Shown: piece by piece, positions 10,358 to 18,974 of the stretch
How the letters are laid out: every line of letters starts with the position of its first letter
Position numbering within the stretch: the stretch's first letter is position 1
Assembly (NCBI RefSeq): GCF_000819985.1
Contig: NZ_CDBZ01000069.1
Location: forward strand, 1 to 50,526
Length of the DNA: 50,526 nucleotides
Reading direction: 5' to 3'
Source: Aeromonas media
GTDB taxonomy: Bacteria > Pseudomonadota > Gammaproteobacteria > Enterobacterales > Aeromonadaceae
Made by a program: the position numbers and the translations under genes
Notes under the pieces: model-generated
Database searches by the model: none
What the model was told of the DNA's origin: nothing
The model's input: only the letters and a program-made list of their open reading frames with translations

Positions 10358-11956
10358 TCAGGCGGTGGTCTGCCGGGTCCCGAAATAATCGGCGAGGAAG
10401 TCGTCGAAGGAGAGGCTGTCGCCGCGCTCCCGCTCCCGCTGCTTGGCCAGGGACTCCCGCGCCTCACCGGCGAAGTAGGCCTCATCCCAGTACTGCAGCT
10501 CACCGGCCAGCATCTCTTCCCGGTAGCGGCTCGCCAGCTCGTCGCCGAAGCAGCCATTGTCCTGGCCGCTTTCCAGCAACTGCTTGAGCAGGCGGGCGGA
10601 ATAGGTCAGCTCGGGATTGAGCAGCTTCTCGCGGTGCATGGCCAGCGTCTCGCGGTAGCGGTTGCGGCCGCAGCAGCGATCCAGCAGCCCGGCGACCTGG
10701 TCCAGCTCGTCGAACAGCTGGAGCCCGAACTCCTTGAGGCCGATGGCAGCACCCTGTTCATCTTCCAACTCCAAACCAGGACGGCGCCCTTCCAGCACCA
10801 CCTTGTTCTGGTTGCGGCGGTTACGGGCAATCTCCTCCTCGGTCAGCAGCGGGGAGGGTCGCAGCAGGCACCAGACCAGGAACAGATCGAAGAAGCGGAT
10901 CTGATCCACCTCGATGCCGAACGGGGTGAAGGGGTTCACGTCCACGGTGCGCAGCTCGATGTATTCGATGCCGCGCTGCTCCAGCGCATCCGAGGGCTTC
11001 TCGCCGCTGCGCGGGGTACGCTTGGGCCGGATAGGAGCATAGAGCTCGTTCTCCAGCTGCAGCACGTTGTCGTTGAGCTGGCGGTACTCGCCGTTCACCT
11101 TGACCCCAATCTTGGCAAACTCGGGATCATGGGTGTTGATGGCGCGGCGCAGGCTGCTCACGTAGGCCGGCAGGTTGTCATGGCTGATCTTGAGCCCCGC
11201 CTGGGCGCTGTTGGTGTAACCGAGATCGGACAGGCGCAGGGCGGTGGCATAGGGCAGATAGAGGGTTCCCTTGCCGGTCTTCTGGAATGGCAGGCTGCTC
11301 TTGCGCCCCTTGAGGAAGGAGTCGCAGATGGCCGGGGAGGCGCCGAACAGATAGGGCACCAGCCAGCCGAAGCGGTAGACGTTGCGAATAAGCCCCATGT
11401 ACTTGTCGGAGATGAAGCGCTGGCTGCAGCACCCCTCTCCCACCAGATCCTGCCACTCGCACCAGAAGCTGTCCGGCATGGAGAAGTTGAAGTGCACCCC
11501 GGCGATCACCTGCATCAGGCTGCCGTAGCGGTTCTTCAAGCCTTGGCGATAGAGGGTCTTCATGCGCCCGATGTTGGAGCTGCCGTACTGGGCCAGGCGA
11601 ATGCTCTCCTCGTCGCCGACGAAGCAAGGCATGGAGAGCGGCCAGATCCGCTCATCCCCCAGGTGGTGAATGGCGTGACGGTGGATGTCGCCGAGCTGCT
11701 CGATCAGGCTCTCGATGGAGTCGGTCGCCGGGGTGATGAACTCCAGCAGGCTCTCGGAGTAGTCGGTGGTGATGTTGGCATGGGTCAGCGCCGACCCCAG
11801 GCCTCTGGGGTGATCGGTCTGGGCCAGGGTCCCTTCGGGGGTGATGCGCAGACATTCACGCTCGATCCCGCGCCGGATCCCCTTGAGGGCGGTCACCCGT
11901 TCCGGGGTTCCCAGCGCGGTCAGCAACTCGGTGAGCGACAAGCTAGTAGTAGTCAT
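10358..11956 (-). CDS. gshA: Glutamate-cysteine ligase
   Basis: Encodes 532 residues (E. coli enzyme 518). It performs the first step of glutathione synthesis: ATP-dependent joining of L-glutamate gamma-carboxyl to L-cysteine. The gene matches the enterobacterial GshA type: GIERECLRI near the N-terminus (metal/Glu-binding), DYSESLLEFITP, GVHFNFSMPD, and EYIELRTVDVNPFTPFGI. The ATG at 11956 has GAG 8 bases upstream; an in-frame GTG two codons earlier is possible. It lies 60 bp downstream of a secreted M16 protease gene on the same strand, with a hairpin between them. Confidence 0.97.
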   Translation of the reverse strand: MTTTSLSLTELLTALGTPERVTALKGIRRGIERECLRITPEGTLAQTDHPRGLGSALTHANITTDYSESLLEFITPATDSIESLIEQLGDIHRHAIHHLGDERIWPLSMPCFVGDEESIRLAQYGSSNIGRMKTLYRQGLKNRYGSLMQVIAGVHFNFSMPDSFWCEWQDLVGEGCCSQRFISDKYMGLIRNVYRFGWLVPYLFGASPAICDSFLKGRKSSLPFQKTGKGTLYLPYATALRLSDLGYTNSAQAGLKISHDNLPAYVSSLRRAINTHDPEFAKIGVKVNGEYRQLNDNVLQLENELYAPIRPKRTPRSGEKPSDALEQRGIEYIELRTVDVNPFTPFGIEVDQIRFFDLFLVWCLLRPSPLLTEEEIARNRRNQNKVVLEGRRPGLELEDEQGAAIGLKEFGLQLFDELDQVAGLLDRCCGRNRYRETLAMHREKLLNPELTYSARLLKQLLESGQDNGCFGDELASRYREEMLAGELQYWDEAYFAGEARESLAKQRERERGDSLSFDDFLADYFGTRQTTA

Positions 11957-11971
11957 ATTCACGGCTCATGT

Positions 11972-11994
11972 ATGGCCGCCCCACCTGGGGCGGC
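11972..11994. other. Intergenic stem-loop between M16 protease and gshA
   Basis: GCCGCCCC-ACCT-GGGGCGGC is a perfect 8-bp GC-only stem lying between the protease stop and the gshA start. On the plus strand it is followed by ATTTTT after five bases; on the coding (minus) strand no T run follows, so it is more likely an mRNA stability or partial termination element for the genes here. Confidence 0.5.
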
Positions 11995-12016
11995 GCTCAT
12001 TTTTATGCAACGCCCC

Positions 12017-14830
12017 TCAAGGCAATTGCAGTGGATAGATGGGAAGATGAAGCTCGCTCAAGGGTTTTTCAAGCTTTTGCTTGTCCCCCACCACCACAAT
12101 CACCATGTCGGCGGGATCGAGCCAGCGGGCTGCACTGGCTTTTAGCGTCTCGGGTGACACCGTTTTGATCAGCTGATTCTGGGCCTGCACATAGTCCGGC
12201 TTCAGGTCATACATGATCATCTGCAGCAGGAAGCCCGCCTTCTGGCCCAGGGTCTCGTAGGAGAGCGCATCCTGCTGGGAGACGGCGCTGCGCATGTAGG
12301 CCAGCTCCACCGGGGTGGGCCCGCTCGCACGGTAGCCGTCCATCTCCTTGAGGAACTGACGGATGGCATCCGCGGTGGCGTCGGTGCGCACGTTGGCGCC
12401 GGTGGCGAAGATGCCAGCCTCGCGGTTCGCCTGGAAGCCCGAGCTGGCGCCATAGGTGTAGCCCTTGTCTTCCCGCAGGTTGAGGTTGATGCGGCTGTTG
12501 AAGTTGCCCCCCAGGTTGAAGTTCATCAGGTTGGCGACGAAGTACTCCCCCGTGGTGTCAAACGGCATGGCACGGCGACCGATGCGGATCACCGACTGGG
12601 GCGCCCCCGGCTTGTCCACCAGGTAGATGCCCGCCTTGGCCTGCTCCCCCTTGAGCTTGAGATCCCCCAGAGTCGGTGCCGCCCCCTGCCACTCGGTGAG
12701 GAAGCCCAACTGCTGTTCCACCTGCTGCTGGGTCACGTCCCCGGTCACCACCACCTTGGCATTGGTCGGGTTGTAGTAGGCATGATAGAAGCGCTTCACG
12801 TCCGCCAGGGTCAGCTTCTCGACGTCGGTCAGCACCCCGTCGGTCGGCTGGCCGAGGCGATTCTGCTTGCCGTACACCAACTCCCGGAACGCCTGCCCCG
12901 CCAGCCACTCGGGCTGCTGTTCGCTCTGTTTCATCCCTTGCAGCGTCTGTGCCTTGAGCCGCTCGAAGTCCGCCTCCCGCAGACCGGGTTGCAGCAACAC
13001 CTCGCGCACCAGTGCCAGCGTCTGGGGCAGCTTGTCGGTCAGGCTACTGATGGTGATGAGATTGTTGTACTGGGCGGTCGAGACGCTGATGCTGGCGCCG
13101 AGCTTTTGCAGCTCGTCGCTGAGCTCGGCCTCGGAGAGGCGCGCCGTCCCCTGCCCCAGCATGGCGGCGGTGAGGCTGGCGAGCCCCAGCTCACCCTTGC
13201 CCTCGGCCCGGATGCCCCCCGGCAGGGCGATCATGATGGAGACGGCCGGGATCTCGTCACTTCGGGTACCGATGATCTCGATGCCCTTGTCCAGCTTGCC
13301 ATGCCAGATGGCGGGCACCTTGACGCTGACCGCCTCTGCCGTCCTGGGCTGCACGCTGCGATCGAAGCTGTCCTTGATCGTTTGCTGGGCCAGCTGCTCC
13401 CCATGCTGGCTGTAATCCGGCAGCTCGCGCTTGGCCGGGGTGAAGTTCGGCGTGCCCGCCTGCCACTGGGTCTTGCCCTTGGGCACCACGCTCAGCACCA
13501 CGGAGTGCCTGTTCGCGATGAACTTGTCGTAGGCTGCCTTGACCTGCTGGGCATTCACCTGGCTGATGGCATCCAGGTTCTTGAACACATAGTTGGGGTC
13601 CCGGGTCATCACCTGACCCATGGCGAGCTGGCTCACCTTGCCCTCGATGCTGTCCAGCCCCCAGATGGCGGAGGCACGGTAGCTGCTGATGGCCTTCTCC
13701 AGATCCGCGGGCTTGATGCCGCGTTGGGCAAATTCGCCGATCACCTTGTCCACCTCCCCCTTGAGGGTCTTGAGGCTGCCATCCACCGCCGGGTTCGGGT
13801 AGGCGTAGACCGCCAGGGTACAGGCCAGCTCCTCGCAGGAGTGGGACGCCCCCACCTCGATGGCCTTGCCGGTCTTGACCAGGGACTGATAGAGCATGGA
13901 GCTGGCGGAGCCACCGAGCACGTCGGCAAAGATGTCCAGCGCCGGCTCCTGCGGATCGCCAAGGGACACGGTCGGGTAGCTGATATAGAGCAGCGGCAGG
14001 TGCACCTTGTCTTCCAGCGTCACGTAGCGGGTCTCGGGCAAGATCGCAGGTTTCGGCGTCGGCTCGGCCACCTCGGGGCCACGGGGAATGGGGCCGAAGT
14101 ATTGCTCAATCCAGGCCAGCGCCTGCTTGGTGTCGAAGTCACCGCCCAGGGTCAACGTGGCGTTGTTCGGGCCATACCAGCGCAGGAAGAACTGCTTGAG
14201 GTCGTTCACATCGACCCTGTCCAGATCCTCCACATAGCCGATGGGCTGCCAGGAGTAGGGATGGGTGCGCGGATAGAGCGCCTCCCCCACCTTCTCGCTG
14301 AGCAGGCCGTAGGGCTGGTTGTCGATGCGCTGGGCCCGCTCGTTCTTGACGGTGGCACGCTGGATCTCGAACTTCTTCTGGCTCACCGCATCGAGCAGGA
14401 AACCCATGCGATCCGCCTCCAGCCAGAGCACCTTCTCCAGCTGGTTGGCCGGTACCGTCTCGAAATAGTTGGTCCTGTCCTTGTTGGTGGTGCCGTTCAT
14501 CTCGCCACCGGCCTCATTGATGATCCGCATGTGCTCCTGATCGCCCACGTGTTTGGAGCCCTGGAACATCATGTGCTCGAAGAAGTGGGCAAAACCCGAC
14601 TTGCCGACCGTCTCCCGCGACGACCCCACGTGATAGGTGACATCCAGGTGTACCAGGGGATCGGATTTGTCCGGCGCCAGGATCACGGTCAGGCCGTTGT
14701 CCAGCCTGTACATCTGATAGGGAATGCCAAGCTTGCCTTCCTGCCTGACCTGCTCGGACACCAGGGTGGGCGCTGCCAGCACGGGCAGGGAAAGTCCCAG
14801 GAGAATGCTTAATGGAATGAGTTTGTTCAC
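12017..14830 (-). CDS. Secreted M16 family zinc metalloprotease
   Basis: Encodes 937 residues with a signal peptide (hydrophobic 5-17, cleavage near VLAA). Two tandem M16 halves are seen. The first carries the inverted zinc motif HFFEH (residues 82-86) and the distal ligand Glu in KNERAQ (about 164), the normal spacing for pitrilysin/PqqL-type enzymes; the second half (from about 500) lacks HxxEH and keeps the R/Y-type motif around LREDKGYTYGASS that helps bind substrate. It probably degrades small proteins or peptides in the periplasm. The start is a GTG behind GAGG. Substrate is not deducible from context; it precedes gshA. Confidence 0.93.
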   Translation of the reverse strand: MNKLIPLSILLGLSLPVLAAPTLVSEQVRQEGKLGIPYQMYRLDNGLTVILAPDKSDPLVHLDVTYHVGSSRETVGKSGFAHFFEHMMFQGSKHVGDQEHMRIINEAGGEMNGTTNKDRTNYFETVPANQLEKVLWLEADRMGFLLDAVSQKKFEIQRATVKNERAQRIDNQPYGLLSEKVGEALYPRTHPYSWQPIGYVEDLDRVDVNDLKQFFLRWYGPNNATLTLGGDFDTKQALAWIEQYFGPIPRGPEVAEPTPKPAILPETRYVTLEDKVHLPLLYISYPTVSLGDPQEPALDIFADVLGGSASSMLYQSLVKTGKAIEVGASHSCEELACTLAVYAYPNPAVDGSLKTLKGEVDKVIGEFAQRGIKPADLEKAISSYRASAIWGLDSIEGKVSQLAMGQVMTRDPNYVFKNLDAISQVNAQQVKAAYDKFIANRHSVVLSVVPKGKTQWQAGTPNFTPAKRELPDYSQHGEQLAQQTIKDSFDRSVQPRTAEAVSVKVPAIWHGKLDKGIEIIGTRSDEIPAVSIMIALPGGIRAEGKGELGLASLTAAMLGQGTARLSEAELSDELQKLGASISVSTAQYNNLITISSLTDKLPQTLALVREVLLQPGLREADFERLKAQTLQGMKQSEQQPEWLAGQAFRELVYGKQNRLGQPTDGVLTDVEKLTLADVKRFYHAYYNPTNAKVVVTGDVTQQQVEQQLGFLTEWQGAAPTLGDLKLKGEQAKAGIYLVDKPGAPQSVIRIGRRAMPFDTTGEYFVANLMNFNLGGNFNSRINLNLREDKGYTYGASSGFQANREAGIFATGANVRTDATADAIRQFLKEMDGYRASGPTPVELAYMRSAVSQQDALSYETLGQKAGFLLQMIMYDLKPDYVQAQNQLIKTVSPETLKASAARWLDPADMVIVVVGDKQKLEKPLSELHLPIYPLQLP

Positions 14831-14857
14831 GGTTACCTCGTGAGTGACAAAAATGGG

Positions 14858-15295
14858 CTAGAAGATCTGGCTGGCCAGCAGAAACACCAGGGCATAACGA
14901 AGCAATTTACCGAGCCCGATCAGGATGAGAGAGCGCCAGAAGGAGAAGCGAAGCCAACCGGCCAGCAGGCAGAGGCCATCGCCGATCACCGGCGTCCAGG
15001 CGAGCAGCAGGCACCAATGACCATGCTGTTTGAGCCAGGCGAGCGCTTTTTGTTCCCCACGGCCTTGAAAATCTTCCGGTTTTTTCTTGTGTGTGGCGAG
15101 CCGACCGAGCCACCAGGTGGTCATGGAACCCAGGGTGTTGCCCAGCGTCGCCCACAGCAGCAGGCTGGCCATGCTCCACTCTCCCCGGGTGGCCATGGCC
15201 CCCAGCAGCACTTCCGAGCTGCCGGGCAGCAGGGTGGCGGAGGTGAAGGCGCTCAGAAACAGCCAGCCCAGCCCCATCTCGGCGATGTCGTTCAT
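14858..15295 (-). CDS. yqaA: YqaA family membrane protein (DedA-like)
   Basis: Encodes 145 residues, near the 142 of E. coli YqaA. It has several hydrophobic segments and the family's early pattern FTSATLLPGSSEVLL, followed by a short basic loop (ATHKKKPEDF) and the Trp-rich GHWCLLLAWTPVIGDGLCL stretch. The family belongs to the wider DedA/SNARE-associated membrane group, some of which transport or flip lipids; no function is proven for YqaA. Its ATG overlaps the stop of the upstream quinone-reductase-like gene (ATGA), so they are translationally coupled. Confidence 0.88.
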   Translation of the reverse strand: MNDIAEMGLGWLFLSAFTSATLLPGSSEVLLGAMATRGEWSMASLLLWATLGNTLGSMTTWWLGRLATHKKKPEDFQGRGEQKALAWLKQHGHWCLLLAWTPVIGDGLCLLAGWLRFSFWRSLILIGLGKLLRYALVFLLASQIF

Positions 15296-16266
15296 CCGGG
15301 CTGGCCGTCGGCGGCAGGCATGCGCAGCAGCAGCTTGCCCCGCACATGACCGCCCTCGATGGCGCCATGGGCCAGTGCCCCTTCCGCCAGGGGGAACTCA
15401 CCGGAGAGGGTGATATGCACATCTCCCTGACGCAGCAGCATCAGTACCTGGGTCAGCTGTTTTTGATCGGGGTGGACCAGCATGCCGAGCACCTCTATGC
15501 CCGCCTCGGCCCCCGCCTCCTTGATCTGCTGGGCCGTGATGGTGGGCACAGTCACCAGGCGGCCACCCGGTTTGACGCAGGCCAGCGCCGCCTTGCCGCT
15601 CTCGCCCCCCATCAGATCCAGCACCAGATCGACCTGACCGCCGGCCACCACTTGAGCAACCCAGTCTGCGTCATTGTAATCCACCATCTGGCTGGCTCCC
15701 AGCCCGTGCAGGAAGCTGTGGTTGTCGCGACTCGCCGTCGTCACCACCTCGGCGCCATAAGCGCTGGCAAACTGCACCGCCAGATGGCCCACACCGCCGG
15801 CACCGGCCAGGATCAGCACGCGCTGCCCGCCCTTGAGGGCACCGTGTTCGAACAGCCCCTGCCAGGCGGTAAGGCCCGCCAGCGGCAGCGCAGCCCCCTG
15901 CTTGAGACTGACCCCGTCGAGCCTGACCAGCTCGTCCTCGCGTACCACCACAGATTCCGCATAGCCACCGGCCGTCAGGGGAAAGCCCACCATGCCGCAC
16001 ACCGCATCCCCTTCCACCAGAGTGGCGACATGGGGGCCGACCTTCTCCACCACGCCGGAGACGTCATAGCCCGGGGTCCAGGGCAGCTTGTCCTTGTTCT
16101 GGGCCGCCGCCCAGCCGAGGCCGGCCCGGGTCTTGGCATCGATGGGGTTGACCCCCGCAAAACAGATGCGTACCCGGACTTCCCCCTCGGCGGGCACCTT
16201 GTCCAGGGAGGGGTTGAGCCGAAGTACCGAGGGGTCGCCGAATGCGGTAATCTGTAGCTGCGTCAT
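15292..16266 (-). CDS. Zinc-independent quinone oxidoreductase-like MDR protein
   Basis: Encodes 324 residues from the ATG at 16266, which has AGGATGG 8 bases upstream; an ATG 12 bases earlier overlaps that site. It is a medium-chain dehydrogenase/reductase: GroES-like N-terminal domain with PGYDVSGVVEKVG, then a Rossmann fold with the LILAGAGGVGHLAVQFA nucleotide-binding loop. The structural and catalytic zinc cysteines of alcohol dehydrogenases are absent, so an NADPH-dependent quinone or enone reductase is likely. Overlap with yqaA indicates one transcript. Confidence 0.88.
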   Translation of the reverse strand: MTQLQITAFGDPSVLRLNPSLDKVPAEGEVRVRICFAGVNPIDAKTRAGLGWAAAQNKDKLPWTPGYDVSGVVEKVGPHVATLVEGDAVCGMVGFPLTAGGYAESVVVREDELVRLDGVSLKQGAALPLAGLTAWQGLFEHGALKGGQRVLILAGAGGVGHLAVQFASAYGAEVVTTASRDNHSFLHGLGASQMVDYNDADWVAQVVAGGQVDLVLDLMGGESGKAALACVKPGGRLVTVPTITAQQIKEAGAEAGIEVLGMLVHPDQKQLTQVLMLLRQGDVHITLSGEFPLAEGALAHGAIEGGHVRGKLLLRMPAADGQPG

Positions 16267-16322
16267 TGCACAATCCATCCTGTTGATTGATCAAGGGTCA
16301 ACAGAATAACAGCGAGGACACC

Positions 16323-16490
16323 ATGGCTCGAATGTTTCTTATTCCTCTGTTGCTGGCCCTGGGGTGGTGGGCGTTTCTGCTCTACTTCCGCATTCCGCTC
16401 AAGCAGGGTGCCAAGGGGTTTTACTGGATCATCGGCATAGGTGGGGGACTTGCCGCCTTCTTCAGCCTGATGATGGTGCTCACCCACTGA
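16323..16490 (+). CDS. Small two-helix membrane protein, unknown
   Basis: Encodes 55 residues behind a GAGGA site 5-9 bases before the ATG. Two hydrophobic segments (about residues 4-21 and 34-51) are joined by a short loop with charged residues (RIPLKQGAKG), implying a hairpin in the inner membrane. It is divergent from the quinone-reductase-like gene and convergent with the next gene. I do not recognise the family. The good ribosome site and clean membrane topology argue that it is real. Confidence 0.65.
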   Translation: MARMFLIPLLLALGWWAFLLYFRIPLKQGAKGFYWIIGIGGGLAAFFSLMMVLTH

Positions 16491-16503
16491 CGCGCCTGCG
16501 GCA

Positions 16504-16530
16504 ACAAAAAGGCCACCCTGAGGTGGCCCG
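16504..16530 (-). terminator. Terminator
   Basis: On the minus strand GGCCACC-TCAG-GGTGGCC is followed by a run of T residues, 7 bp after the stop of the membrane coiled-coil gene at 16535. Confidence 0.88.
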
Positions 16531-16534
16531 GATC

Positions 16535-17533
16535 TCAACCCGCCTGCGCACTGAGGTGGTAGTGGCGATTGCTGCCCTGCCCCAGCACCCCCTGGGCCAG
16601 CAGATGCTGGAACACCCTGTCCACCTCTTCCAGCGAGAGGGAGAGGGCCTCGGCCACCTTGCGCTTGCTGCACTTGAGCTCTCCGCTCTCCAGCGCGCTG
16701 CGCACCTGGGCCACCACGGCCGGTGCGGGCTCTGGTCTGCTCACCACCATGGGTGCGGCGACAGCTGACTCGACCTGGCGAACCTCGGCTTCTTCCCGCG
16801 CCCGTTGCAACTGCCATTGACGGCGGAAGCGGTTCTCCTCGCCGATCAGGCTGACGAAAAAGGCACCGAACGCATCCAGCAACACCGAGAGGAAGCAGAC
16901 CAGCAGGAACTGTACCTGGCTGATGCTCATGCCCACCCCGTCCGCCAGGCTGCTCATCAACCCCAGCATGGAGGACTGCTCATTGACAGGCTTGGCGTCG
17001 CGCTCCTGGCGCAGCTCATCCTGCTTCAGCCTGAGCTTGGTGTTGGCCTGCTGCAATCCGCTCACCCCGCTGGAGATCCGCGCCATCTCTATGTATTTGC
17101 GCGCCGCCTCCTCGTTGAGCTGGATCTGCCGCTCTATGCTGGCAATCTGCTCGTCGAAGCGGGCGATCTCCCGCTCGTGGCGCGCCTGCTGGCTCAAGAT
17201 GGTGTTGGTGGCGCTGTTGATGCCGCCAATGCTGCCACCGATGGAGATGGCAGCCAGCACGCTGTAAAACAGCAGCGACCAGAAGGCACCGCCGAGATCC
17301 CGCCGTGCCTTGCACTCGCCATATTCATACCAGACATAGAACTTGCCCAGTTCGAAGATGATGGCCAGACCGCCAAACAACCACTTCATCAGGGGGTTGT
17401 CGTCGATGGAGAGAAACAGCAGCAGGGAGAAGACGATGGAGGCCAGAATGGCCAGCCCGGTAAAACTGTACACCGTGGTCAGTGCGAACCAGCCCTTGGG
17501 ATAGCGCAATGCGGCGGGAGCCTGTGTGGTCAT
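16535..17533 (-). CDS. Membrane protein with coiled coil and winged-helix-like tail
   Basis: Encodes 332 residues of unknown function. Visible parts, in order: three N-terminal membrane segments (about residues 18-41, 48-67 and 83-106), a polar region rich in Glu/Arg/Gln with coiled-coil character (about 112-190, ILSQQARHEREIARFDEQ then EEAARKYIEM), a fourth long membrane segment (about 205-232), a Pro/Ala/Val linker, and a C-terminal region of about 60 residues (KCSKRKVAEALSLSLEEVDR and QHLLAQGVL) resembling a winged-helix DNA-binding domain. The arrangement suggests a membrane-anchored sensor or scaffold that contacts DNA or protein, but this is inference. It is monocistronic, with its own terminator. 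Confidence 0.75.
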   Translation of the reverse strand: MTTQAPAALRYPKGWFALTTVYSFTGLAILASIVFSLLLFLSIDDNPLMKWLFGGLAIIFELGKFYVWYEYGECKARRDLGGAFWSLLFYSVLAAISIGGSIGGINSATNTILSQQARHEREIARFDEQIASIERQIQLNEEAARKYIEMARISSGVSGLQQANTKLRLKQDELRQERDAKPVNEQSSMLGLMSSLADGVGMSISQVQFLLVCFLSVLLDAFGAFFVSLIGEENRFRRQWQLQRAREEAEVRQVESAVAAPMVVSRPEPAPAVVAQVRSALESGELKCSKRKVAEALSLSLEEVDRVFQHLLAQGVLGQGSNRHYHLSAQAG

Positions 17534-17779
17534 GATGGAGAGGGTATGCCGTGCAGGAAAAGTTGGCTGCCGATTATAGTCACCGGGCGGTCGGAGAGAA
17601 GGGCAAATACCTGAATTCCCTCATATGGATAACCAGCTGTCCATAGTGCGACCAAAACGGACGAATCGGCAGCAGAAAACCGCTACAATCGACCTCAGAC
17701 TTGAAGGGAGTATTTCGTTGTGCCTGGGTTCAGCCCGGCGCGCTACACTGACTCCCTATTGCCATTATCCGAGGACATC

Positions 17780-18070
17780 ATGAACAGAACGACTACGCTG
17801 CTGCTCTCCCTGCTTCTGGTTGCCGGCACCTCCATCTCATCGGTCCAGGCTCAGGAGCAGGGGAATAACGCTTTCTCCGTTGACGAGCTCACCTTCAATC
17901 TGGACTGGAATGACACGCAATTTGACTGGTCGCAGACAAGTTGTCTCGATCTGGGGGTCGGTGAGGATGCCTCTGCCGATTGCAAGGGCGTCAAGCTCAA
18001 CCTGGATGATGAGACGCCCCGCAACCAACCCCCCAGCACCAACCAGATCCCGGCCAGCCCGGAACAGTGA
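17780..18070 (+). CDS. Small secreted protein, first of a paralogous pair
   Basis: Encodes 96 residues with a signal peptide (MNRTTTLLLSLLLVAGTS..., cleavage near VQAQ). The mature acidic protein contains LTFNLDWNDTQFDW, then a Cys pair (SCLDL and DCKGVKLNLD). The same layout recurs in the next gene, 27 bp downstream, so the two are tandem paralogues. The ATG at 17780 has GAGGA upstream; a longer reading frame from 17720 would bury the signal peptide. I do not recognise the family. The two cysteines could form a disulfide in the periplasm. Confidence 0.75.
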   Translation: MNRTTTLLLSLLLVAGTSISSVQAQEQGNNAFSVDELTFNLDWNDTQFDWSQTSCLDLGVGEDASADCKGVKLNLDDETPRNQPPSTNQIPASPEQ

Positions 18071-18096
18071 CTAGTCACGACAGGAGCCTCTCTGAT

Positions 18097-18477
18097 ATGA
18101 CACATCCCAAGCGCAATACCATGATCAACCGCACCGCTCTGCTGCTCTCTCTGTTCATTGTCCACGGCGTCGCCTTTGCTGCGCCTCCTTCCAAGAACAA
18201 CGACGACATCAAGATCTCCACCGATCGGGGCCAAATCAGCCTGGATTGGGACGACAAGGAGTACGACTGGTGGCAGAACAACTGCCTGAATATCAGCACC
18301 CGCAGCAGCAGTATCAAACTCAACTGTGACAACATGGATGGCAAGTATCGCGACCACTACAACCGTAGCATCCACAGCGGCAACAACCCGGGCAAGGGCC
18401 ACGACAAGAACGACTGGGACAGCAACGACAACGCGAAATACAAAGAAAAAGGCAACGGGAAAGGCAAGAACAAGTAA
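18097..18477 (+). CDS. Small secreted protein, second of a paralogous pair
   Basis: Encodes 126 residues. The ATG at 18097 is favoured by CAGGAG 9 bases upstream; MINRTALLL at 18121 is the core of the signal peptide (cleavage near AFAA). The mature part repeats the neighbour's pattern: ISLDWDDKEYDWWQ, NCLNIS, IKLNCD, again with two cysteines. Unlike its neighbour it ends in a long polar tail rich in Lys, Gly, Asn and Asp (KEKGNGKGKNK at the end), probably disordered and possibly cell-surface or polyanion binding. Function unknown. Confidence 0.75.
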   Translation: MTHPKRNTMINRTALLLSLFIVHGVAFAAPPSKNNDDIKISTDRGQISLDWDDKEYDWWQNNCLNISTRSSSIKLNCDNMDGKYRDHYNRSIHSGNNPGKGHDKNDWDSNDNAKYKEKGNGKGKNK

Positions 18478-18974
18478 TGGCTCAGGGGCTCCGGCCCCTG
18501 AATGCGTTCACTGACGCTGATAGTGGCCAACTTATTGCCAAAGCTCAGAACTCATGAAACTCTGTGACTGTTGACTTCCCCCCCATCAAGACTCGATAGC
18601 CCCCTCCATGGTCTTGGCAAAAAGTTGAATCATGTCATTTTACGAACGTTCACCACCCATTCCTCACCAGATCAATCACCATGGTGCCAAGGTGTTGTTC
18701 CGCCCCGGTTAAGGCTGGCGGCGATAGACTGCCTCTCCTCCAGCCGTCATCGAGGCCATCATGCGCAACCCCATTTCCCACCTGCTCGCCCGGTTACTGA
18801 ACAGCGGCGCAGCATTTGAAGCCCCTCTTACCCGGCGCAGCCCCACCCAAGATGCTGGCTCCCATCAGGAAGAACAGGGAGCGAGAAGGCAGCCACTTGG
18901 CGATATTCCCCGCACTGAGGGCTCTTGCAAGCACGATGGTGACAAGATAGGTCGCTGACCGCCCCTGCTGGCGT
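18478..18974. other. Gene-poor intergenic region
   Basis: About 500 bp without a convincing gene. CAGGGGC-TCCG-GCCCCTG (18482-18498) is a short stem just past the second secreted-protein gene, without a T run. An open frame at 18761-18958 (plus) and a hydrophobic one at 18794-19036 (minus, running into fpr) lack ribosome sites and do not resemble families I know; they may be decayed remnants. Confidence 0.5.
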
